Below are positions 10,061 through 18,290 of a stretch of DNA of 30,525 nucleotides, piece after piece. Below the pieces are notes generated by a model, which worked only from the letters and a program-made list of their open reading frames with translations, made no database searches and was not told the origin of the DNA. The stretch is from Paramacrobiotus richtersi (lineage: Eukaryota > Tardigrada > Eutardigrada > Parachela > Macrobiotidae): NCBI GenBank assembly GCA_034698045.1, contig JAQGAU010000347.1, positions 1 to 30,525 on the forward strand, given 5' to 3'. Position numbers and translations under genes: made by a program. Every line of letters starts with the position of its first letter. Position 1 is the stretch's first letter.

Positions 10061-11139
10061 AATAGCTAGATGCCATCTTGATTTCGATAGTAACGACTCG
10101 ACCGTGACAGTACTTATTCCGGATATAAAAACCAATAAAGAGGCCAATTGATAATGAACCTCGCTGAACATTCTGAGTTGTCCGCACTTGTAGCGTCGTT
10201 TTTGGTCGTCGTTGCATTAAAGCACTCATAGACAAGCAGTTTTGTCGCTGTTATGGTTAGCTTGTTATGCAGCTAACAAGCAATGGGTTTGGCGTCCATA
10301 GGGTAATAAATTATGTGGCTCCGTGAAACCGGAGAACAGAAACTCCCCTCATGGAGTTTGCCATTTGCAATATTATATGACCAAACATACTTACAAATCT
10401 CGAAATCAGATATTTGTAGCAGACAGTCAGTCCGATGCTAACGGTACGCCCATATCAGTTTCCGTATTATTTCTACTGCCTAATGGCTATGTACGCTAGG
10501 TCTGCCGGGCGCGTCGCCGGCGCTGCTGGTGTAAAAATTATGCCCCTTTGACTCTCACTATGCACAGAGCAAAGGTACGGTGCAACGCTTTGTTAAGGTC
10601 TGACCTTTGCGGTGAATATATTTTCTTTCATGTAGTTGGATAGTTTCCACTGCTGTGCTGTTCGTGCATTTGCAGTATGTATGTCTTAATTACTGCCTAG
10701 GCAAAGTGTTCTGTAGTAATTTATTGCTGCACCGTTGCAGGTTCCTTTCGCAGGCGGAGCCGTGTTGACGTTCTTGAAAAATATTCTGCACAGCTTTAGT
10801 TATCGTTGTATCGGTTCGCCTGCATGATAAACCAAGCTGGTAAACGTGCTTTGATAGAGCTGTAAAACCGTATCTTAGGCGGTAGTTGGCTCCCCGGCAA
10901 AATCAGCGGCGATTCATTAGGTTCATCCCGATTAGATGGTAATGCTGTTTGCACAATGCTCGTTCAAACGTGCAGCCAAAGCGCATGCATCGTTTTTCTT
11001 CGTACGCTCCGATTCGTTCTCTGCGGAATACTTTCAAGCATCTATCAACTATTTCGGCAGTGTTGTTTATGCAGTTCTTAATATGCCTCTGGTGCACGAG
11101 AACGACTTTGTCGAACTGAAATGCAATGCAGCGGAACTG
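10061..11139. other. Intergenic stretch between GH19 genes C and D
   Basis: It contains the poly(A) signal of gene C (10134-10139) and the right copy of the direct repeat (10322-10388). An open frame covering 10936-11208 runs through the promoter motif of gene D and has no other support. No gene is called. Confidence 0.45.
10322..10388 (+). repeat. Direct repeat flanking GH19 gene C, right copy
   Basis: Diverged copy of 8842-8910; shared cores include AACTCCCCTCAYGG and TTTGCCATT. Confidence 0.45.
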
Positions 11140-11166
11140 GCTGACTCATCTACAGGTGCGCATGCC
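11140..11166 (+). promoter_or_regulatory. AP-1/Maf-like site plus GCATGCC box upstream of GH19 gene D
   Basis: GCTGACTCAT at 11140-11149 (the reverse-complement form of the TGAGTCA core) is followed by GCATGCC at 11160-11166, the same 20-bp spacing as in genes A and B, although the rest of the upstream sequence differs. Confidence 0.5.
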
Positions 11167-11259
11167 CTAACCGTTGTTTTCATCATGCATTCACAAGAAT
11201 GTACATAAATGCCAAGAAACAAAGGTAGGTCGCACGACACAACAACTTACCGGTGAGCA

Positions 11260-11267
11260 TATATAAA
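11260..11267 (+). promoter_or_regulatory. TATA box of GH19 gene D
   Basis: TATATAAA lies 137 bp upstream of the start codon at 11397. Confidence 0.55.
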
Positions 11268-11396
11268 CACCGCAACGTGATCAGTTAAACATCCATTACA
11301 AATAACCGAATATCGAAGGCGATTTCAAAGGGTTACTTCATCACAGTACGGAAATTTTGTGGCTGTTCTGCTAATCCAGACTTGAAGTACCTCACG

Positions 11397-12382
11397 ATGA
11401 CCATTCCACTGGCAGCACTGCTGCTGCTCCCGCTGACTACGGTAAGAGAAGATTGTGACATTGACGCCGGTGTTTGTAAAGGATCTTATGCATTAAGCGG
11501 TTTCACGGGATAAATAATCACTTAGATTATTTGTTAGGCCGTAGTCATCCGCGTGGTACCCGTCTGCCTTAAAGGAAACGAGATCTGCATAGACAGCGCA
11601 CAATGTTGTGAAGGACTGCGATGCGATAATGGACTGTGCAACTCCGATGGGGAAATCACCAATCAAACAGGTAAACACCGTATACTTATATTGCCCTCTT
11701 ACGGTACAACTACGACAAAACCAGTCTATCTACATGCTATGACATTGTGGTTCTTTTCGGGATTCTTTAGCTGTGAGGGAAGTCCTTAATTCTTCTTTGC
11801 ATTCCAGATATAGTTTCGGGTATTGATATGGATCTATTCCGCCGCGCTGTAAGTGAATCTTGGGCCGGAGACCCCACCGATGACCAGTACAACACTTTCA
11901 TTTCGTCCGTCACAACGAAAGCTAAAGTCTCTAGTAGACGCGAGCTAGCTATGTTTTTGGCCAACGTTGTTCATGAGTCTAATGGACTCCGGGATCTGGA
12001 AGAATGGGGACCCCCGCACATCACAACAGACACGGACCCCGCCCATCCTGAGCGGAGTTATCATGGACGAGGATACCTCATGCTGCGCGGCTACCGCAAC
12101 TACAAGGACGCGTCTCTGGGTCTGTACGGGGACGAGCGATTGGTCGAGAATCCGGATTTGGTCAAGAACGAGACAGTAGCTTGGGATACGGCTTTCTGGT
12201 TTTGGGCGAACAAGATTCACGGACAGACGGGGGTCAGTGCGGGGGATTTCGGAGTGGCAATGGGAATTCTCAGTGAGAAGAGAGAATGTGAGGGGAAGAC
12301 GTTTCGGCAGCGATTCCGGATCTATACGGTTGTTCTGCAGATTCTCGTGCCTGCCGAGACTGCAGCAGCAGACATTTGCTAG
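11397..12382 (+). CDS. GH19 gene D: knottin-like module joined to a C/E/F/G-type GH19 domain
   Basis: Exons 11397-11441, 11538-11670 and 11808-12382 join to 250 aa (phases 0 and 1). A Leu-rich signal peptide (residues 1-15) precedes a six-Cys module, C-x6-C-x5-CC-x4-C-x4-C, like genes A and B. The GH19 part instead resembles genes C and E-G: DLFRRAVSESWAG, PTDDQYN, VVHES, SYHGRGY, LMLRGYRNY, NETVAWDTAFWFW, ending ADIC. The protein is therefore a mosaic of the two architectures in this cluster, most simply by exon exchange or by loss of the module in the other branch. Its upstream bZIP-like motif also matches A and B. AATAAA at 12568-12573 is a poly(A) candidate. Intron 1 is 96 bp, unlike the roughly 0.5 kb intron 1 of E-G. 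Confidence 0.87.
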
Positions 12383-13044
12383 TGTCATCGTTCGTACAAG
12401 TATTCTAAACGAGATCAGTTCATGCCTCAAGAAGTTGCCGCTTTAGCCTTTATCTGTTGTTTTGTGATACAACAGTAAATATTCAAAGAATATGGAAAGA
12501 TCTGTTAGTTGTTGCCCAGTACATGATTAAAACAAACGCATAAGCATCGATAAGATCACACACCGAAAATAAAAAAAACATATTGTACAAAACAGTGGTA
12601 ATACAGATACGTTGCACATGTACAATCAGCTGTGTTATACCCGGCCTTCGTACCCTTCGCTAACCGTTTACTGAAGACGTGAGTTATGACAGGCAAAGGC
12701 TACGCCAGGTACAAATTAAGCGTGGCGTTTTCATAGCAGTAACGTTAACTGCAGCCTACATACATTATAGATTATGCCGTTTATGTGTTACAAATATTTT
12801 TTCTGACCACGCTGGTCGAGTTCACGGTATGCTAGAGACAAAGGTCGACTTCCGACTAGCAGAGACATGCACCTGGCAGGCTGCCATGGACAGCTAACTC
12901 TCAGCTTTTGCCGGTTTCTACATTCGCTTAAAAATGGCGGCGTGTTAAGCAGAAAATCAGTGTAAGCCAGCTAACCATTCATTAAGTCGCTTCACCGTTT
13001 ACCGCTGTTCCAAAGCTTCTCTACCTTCCCAGTTGTGAACCAGG
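12383..13044. other. Upstream flank of GH19 gene E; first copy of a repeated 5' unit
   Basis: From about 12660 (TAACCGTTTACTGAAG) to the start codon, the sequence is a diverged copy of the flanks of genes F (from about 15500) and G (from about 17922). A TTAAAAAT at about 12928 sits where gene G has TTTAAA and may be a weak TATA-like element. No coding exon is evident. Confidence 0.45.
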
Positions 13045-14356
13045 ATGCATTCTGCTTGTCGAAGCTTTCTGCTTCTGGTCGCTTTGGTAAGTTTTCGCGA
13101 AATCAATTTCTTCAAACTTCACAGCTAATTTTTATATGGGCAGTTTTTGCATTCTAAAGTAACGATATCTAAATATTCGTAGTAGACCACTGGTCTAAGA
13201 CCAGTGATCCTCTTTTAGACTTCATTTATATACGAAAAACAGAATTATGGTTCCGGTACCAGCAGAAATTCAGTCAGGTGAATAATATATTATAGTCGTC
13301 ACGTGTCTTCTGAAATTCTTATTTATTATTGTAGATACGTATACTTAACAGAAATTGCCCATGTGAAAGATTTGCAATTAAGTTGCGGCGGTGCCTTGTC
13401 TGACTCCGATCATAAGGTGTTATTTAATTTTTTGTCTTACTGATCCAAGCGGTGTTTCGCGGCCATGCAGAGATAACAATTATCAGCACACTGTGCAGTA
13501 AACTATCCGTACGGTGCTGTAACTATATGCGGCATACTGTTACATATTGTATCGGACATGTACAGTGTTAATCAGTAAATCAGCAAACTCGATACAATCT
13601 TGAAAACCAAGTAGCCGATTTACAGGCGGTCAGCGTGTATTCCATGTGTGCTCCAGGCACGCCCATCAATAAATGCAACGATGCCATTCGGCCATTTCCT
13701 AACGGAACGTCTTCCGGAGAGGGTAAGCTTTAAGAAATGCGCTATAATCTCCGTTTACACGCTGTTTTCTAGACATCAGCACTAACAGCACAGAGTTACC
13801 TAAAGAACTGTTCCAGCGCGCAGTAAGAGAGTCATGGGCCGGCAGCCCCACAGACGATCAGTACAACACCTTCGCGTCTTCCGCAGTTGGAAAGAGCATG
13901 GTCTCCACCAGGACCGAATTAGCCATGCTACTGGCCAACATCGTTCATGAGTCTAACGGGCTCCGGGACCTAGAAGAATGGGGACCACCATACATGCCAA
14001 CACATAAGAATCCCGCTCATCCTGAAAGAAGCTACCATGGGCGCGGATATCTCATGCTGCGCGGCTACGAGAACTACAAAAACGCGTCACTCGGACTCTA
14101 CGGTGACGAAAGACTGGTGGAGAATCCGGATTTGGTGAAGAACGAGACGGTGGCTTGGGACACGGCTTTCTGGTTCTGGGCAAACAGAGTTCACGGACAG
14201 ACCGGAGTCAGCGATGGCGATTTCGGAGTGTCAATGGGGATCCTTAGTAACAAGAGAGAATGCGAGGAAATGAAGGAGCAACAGAGATTCACCATATATA
14301 CGCGCGTCCTTCGTGTTATCATTCCTGACGCGACTGCTAACGGCACTAACTGCTAG
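13045..14356 (+). CDS. GH19 gene E: secreted GH19-domain protein
   Basis: Exons 13045-13086, 13626-13722 and 13773-14356 join to 240 aa (phases 0 and 1). Intron 1 is 539 bp, much longer than in genes A-D, and contains a perfect 19-bp palindrome. Residues 1-14 (MHSACRSFLLLVAL) start the signal peptide. Exon 2 is short (97 bp) with two Cys (SMCAPGTPINKC). Exon 3 is the GH19 domain: ELFQRAVRESWAG, IVHES, SYHGRG, LMLRGYENY, NETVAWDTAFWFW, and a final Cys (GTNC). The residue run between GPPY and AHPE differs between paralogues (here MPTHKNP), so the acidic residue present there in A and B is not conserved. Confidence 0.88.
13188..13206. repeat. Perfect 19-bp palindrome in intron 1 of GH19 gene E
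   Basis: CACTGGTCT, a single A, then AGACCAGTG. It is a dyad of nine base pairs around one central base. I did not see it at the matching place in genes F or G. Confidence 0.6.
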
Positions 14357-15090
14357 AATCGAATCTTTGAAGTAATCGTTATGGTCAGTTTACTAGGGCT
14401 GTCCGCTGGAATGTACCGGGTGGTCATCCGAATGGCCAATGGGCAGTTGTGAAAATTACTTTTACGTTATGAGTAAAATCATTCAAAAAAACGGCTTTTT
14501 TGGGGTACTAATCAAGTTTCCTTAGTTTTGCCAGCTCAGATGACCTTCACAGTATGTATTACACACAAAGTAGGGAGCCGTTCTTCGCTTCAAAGATTCC
14601 AGAACTGGCCGCTATAAGAATAGATGGATATGTTCCGGATGCTTTGTAGTGTACTAATCTTCTCCATAGTAAGCTTTTTCTTCGGACAATGCTTGTCGTT
14701 CCTTTAAATAACGAAGAAATTGACCAAAGTTGCTTCGTTGCTCATTTAAGGTAATGGTCCTGCATGGAATGACCGCTTGCGCCGTCGTGGTCATCGGCCA
14801 CGGTCCGAAAAGCAGCGCGATGGAGCTCGATATGGCACATGTAGTGCAAATTATACCGGTATAGTTAAAACCAGACCTGTCCGTAAGGGCGAAACAACAA
14901 TCCACTATCAAGACAGGTTTTCCTCAGTAACCAAGGCCGAATTGTGAAGGGGAGTACAATGGTAAGAAAAAACCAACACAATGAACAGAAAAAAACGGTA
15001 ACGGTCCGGTAACGTATCTGCACATACAGCAAGACGTGCACAACTTCTATAGAAACATATAAAGCAATAATTATGTATCTTTGTACGTAG
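14357..15090. other. Intergenic stretch between GH19 gene E and the relic exon
   Basis: No coding exon or clear poly(A) signal was found. I looked for exons 1 and 2 of the Cys-rich family upstream of the relic exon at 15091 and did not recognise them. Confidence 0.4.
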
Positions 15091-15215
15091 GGTTTACGCA
15101 CTATTTTCGAAAGTCCGCTTTCACACAATGGTTCGCGAACTGTACGCACTACACAAATGGCACATACTTTTGTCGACCAAACCGCAGCTGGGGATTATAT
15201 ACCGGCTATGTACCG
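15091..15215 (+). pseudogene. Relic third exon of the secreted Cys-rich family (paralogue of genes at 23184 and 25048)
   Basis: After a TTGTACGTAG acceptor the frame reads FTQWFANCTHYTNGTY and CR…WGLYTG, clearly matching exon 3 of the two Cys-rich genes. The first Cys of that exon is replaced (KSAF instead of ECIF), about ten codons between CR and WG are missing, and the splice donor after the exon is gone (…TATGTACCG is followed by AAAG, not GT). No partner exons were found. I read it as a dead fragment stranded inside the GH19 cluster. Confidence 0.75.
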
Positions 15216-15875
15216 AAAGTATACCTTGTCCACAGAGCATTTCTTCTTCATTTTGATGAAACTAGATGGTTGTGGTCAACAAAAAGAAACCGATGGATCG
15301 TAAAATGCTACGTACATCGATTGTAACCAAAACGATCTGTGGAGGAAAGGTTTACCGCACCGCGACTGGTTGGTACAAGCGCACGACTTGACAACCTGCC
15401 GCTTTTTCTACTGTTACGATACTGGATCGTAAACCTCAGCACTGATGGTATGAGGTCCACATAAACTAGCTGCACTTTACACGGCTTTCTTGTTTTCAGT
15501 AACCGTTTAATGAAGGCCAGAGTTACAAAAGAACATGGGTCAATGCCTAGCAAAATTACTGTAAGCGCTACGGTATCCTACCCGTACTATGTGATAACTG
15601 CAATACTTTGTGTAGCAAATCTGTTCACGGCCGTACCTGGTAAACCGCATATCAAAAACACAAGTCGATCAAAGATCAGTTTGCCAGAAAGGAATAGACT
15701 TCTGGCAAGCGAACATGTAAACGTGGCCGGCTTTTGCAGACTTACTTACAGGGTTCGATTCCAGTTCTCATTTAGCCGGTGATATGCATGTCGGAAAACC
15801 GGCAATAACCAGTCACTCAATCGTTCACCAGTACTTCTACCCCGTTGCATATCTACCTCCCATCTGTGGGCCAGG
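15216..15875. other. Upstream flank of GH19 gene F; second copy of the repeated 5' unit
   Basis: From about 15310 onward the sequence aligns with the flank of gene G (from about 17790), with shared blocks such as TTTTCAGTAACC and GAATAGACTTCTGGCAAG. Gene E has a more diverged copy. No gene seen. Confidence 0.5.
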
Positions 15876-17103
15876 ATGCATTTGTTTTGCCGAATTTTAC
15901 TGTTTTTGGCCATTGTGGTAAGTTTTCGTGAAATTTGTTACTTCCAACGTATCTAAATGTACATCGGATAATGCTTGCAGCACTTAGTCGCAATACCGAA
16001 AGAAAAAAACATTATCAAGCCAGACGATGACTATAGTAAAAGCCGGCAATATATTTCAGTAGGTGCTTACAAAAATTCTGTTGAAGACACATAAATCAGT
16101 AGAGGGTGTCTAGCTTATCTCTGTAATGCAGACACGAGTCATATTTTCATGCCATTTCGATCCTAGAGAATAATGTGCACTCAGGAGTCGGCGTCTATTT
16201 ATCTCTTTTCAATCTTCGAAGTTCCTTATTTTTATACCTTCGATAACTATGTAACATGCAAACAGTACGAGTATGTAGAGCAGTCCAGTCCAGTGAGCCA
16301 GATAAATCCAGTGTGTAATCAATAAAGCAGAGGATTGGATACAATCTTCAAGTGCTGAAATAGTGGTTTACAGGCGCTAGCGTTTATTCGATGTGTGCGC
16401 CAGGCACGCCCATCGAGAAATGCAATGATATCATTCATGGCCATCCCATAACGGAGCGTCTTCCGGAGAGGGTGGATAATTATCATTAGGAAATGCGCAA
16501 CGGTCTCCGTTAACGCATGATTTTACAGAGCACAGCCTAGAGATATCTAAAGAACTTTTCAAACTCACAATAACCAAATCATGGATCGGCAGTTCCACAG
16601 ACGATCAGTACAACACCTTTTCCTCTTCGGCCGTTAAAAAGGGCAAAGTTTCCAGCCGGACCGAATTAGCCATGTTACTGGCAAACATTGTCCATGAAAG
16701 CGCTGGATTTCGACTTCTGGAAGAAAGGGGCCCGCCATACACCCCAACAGATAAGAATCCCGCTCATCCTGAGCGCAGCTACCATGGACGCGGATATCGC
16801 ATGCTGCGCGGCTACGCGAGCTACAAGAACGCCTCTCTCGGGCTCTACGGTGATGAAAGACTGGTGGAGAATCCGGATTTGGTGAAGAACGAGACGGTGG
16901 CTTGGGATACGGCGTTTTGGTTGTGGGCAAACAAGATTCACGGACAGACCGGAGTCAGCGATGGCGATTTCGGAGTATCGATGGGGATCCTCAGTGACAT
17001 GAGAGAATGCGAGGAAATGAAGAAGCGCCAAAGATTCGGCATCTATACGCGTGTCCTGCGTGTTGTCGTTCCTGACGCGATTACTGTAGGCACAAACTGC
17101 TAG
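15876..17103 (+). pseudogene. GH19 gene F: exon 2 broken, GH19 exon intact
   Basis: By alignment with genes E and G, exons are 15876-15917, 16374-16471 and 16529-17103. Exon 2 is 98 bp instead of 97: one base is missing near 16376 (GCGCTAGCG against GCGGCCAGCG) and two are added near 16436, so translation stops at TAA 16449-16451. The donor is also changed (GTGGAT at 16472 instead of GTAAG). Exon 3 remains fully open with ISKELFKLTITKSW, IVHES, SYHGRG, RMLRGYASY, NETVAWDTAFWLW and a final Cys. In YASY the Asn kept in the other C-G genes is lost. An acceptor at 16365 (AAATAG) would restore the early frame but not the exon 2-3 junction. AATAAA at 17420-17425 is a poly(A) candidate. Sequencing error is possible but three separate differences make decay more likely. 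Confidence 0.75.
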
Positions 17104-18290
17104 AATCGTATTTAATTCCGCCAGTCTCAAACGCTAGAATGCGTAAGATTCTGTTTCTGGTATGTCGTTAGCATTTTGTTCTTTCGGTTAAAGTATGCAG
17201 ACGCGTTGTCTAACTGGGAACACAGTACATGTCACAGATTCCTATACTGTATTCATTCGTAGCATCTCCACTAGTGCCCCATCTTATATTACAGTAATCC
17301 ATTATGCTGTGAAAGCTGTACAACAAAGTTAGTAACCACCAGGTGTGAAGGATCACTGGAGACCGGTTTTTCTGTGCAGACAGTACTTCGCAATGACGCA
17401 CATAGCCCATAATCCTGTTAATAAACCGTTTCTACGCGTCACTCCTTACCCGAGTGTACCTCGACTACTTTTGGCAAAAGTGCATATAGAAAAGTACACG
17501 GCATTATTCGTTCATAACTAGTCTCTTCTGGTTGTGTCAGGCTTATGACCTCCGAGTTGTCAGAGTGCAGTCAGTGCAAGACACCACGGCACTCTGGACG
17601 ACCCATCCAAAACCACAGAGTATAGAGCCCAGAGCCAGTCAGAAAATGTTTTTTTTATGAGTCAGTGTCCATACATACATGGAAAAGACTAGCGAACTGC
17701 TGTAAAATGGCGGTATAAGACCACTTGATGGTCGGTCACCTGCTACACCAAATGCAAGTAGAACGATTAATGTAGAAAGCGCGGTACATGTATACCGCAG
17801 CGCAACTGGGTTTTGCATTAAGAAGCGCATGACTTACCAACGTTTTTTTATTGCTACGGTAATAAGCTTTAATGGTACGATGCATAGACCAGCTGTACTG
17901 TATACGGCGTTCTTATTTTCAGTAACCATTTCCTGAAGGCAAGGTTACAAAGGCACAAAGGTCAATGCCACGCACAGTAAAGCGCTGTTTTCCTAACCGT
18001 ACAAAGTAGTAACTGCAGTACCGTACTTGGTGTAACAAATATCTTCACGCCCATGCGTGGTCAACCGCATATGAAAATAAAAGTCGACCAAAGATCAAAC
18101 TGCTAGAAATGAATAGACTTCTGGCAAGAGAAAGGGTAAACGTGGCAGGCTTTCGCAGACTGACTTCCAGGGTTCGCTTTCGGCGCTCATTTAAAGTGGT
18201 TGTATGCTTGTGGGAAAATCAGTACTAACCAACCACTCGATCGTTTACCGGTGCCCCATTACGAATCCACCTTCCCAGCTGTCAGCCAGG
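17104..18290. other. Intergenic stretch between GH19 genes F and G; third copy of the 5' unit
   Basis: The part from about 17790 to 18290 aligns with the flank of gene F, ending in a matching AGCCAGGATGCATT around the start codon. TTTAAA at about 18191 is a weak TATA candidate. The remainder (17430-17790) shows no gene. Confidence 0.5.

Noticed and set aside
10936..11208. Open frame of 90 codons upstream of GH19 gene D
   Set aside because: It runs through the conserved upstream motif of gene D and has no splice signals or similarity to other coding regions.
15752..15762. GGTTCGATTCC, a perfect tRNA B-box-like sequence
   Set aside because: The flanking T-arm bases do not pair and no acceptor stem is found about 70 bp around it; the homologous place upstream of gene G lacks the motif.
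16675..17130. Long minus-strand frames opposite the GH19 exons (also at 11945-12430 and 19183-19677)
   Set aside because: They recur in each copy because the GH19 sequence is conserved; codon constraint and splice structure support the plus strand only.
17658..17664. TGAGTCA upstream of GH19 gene G (another at 6293-6299 in the transposon)
   Set aside because: No GCATGCC box follows at 20 bp, and a 7-mer is expected by chance a few times in 30 kb.
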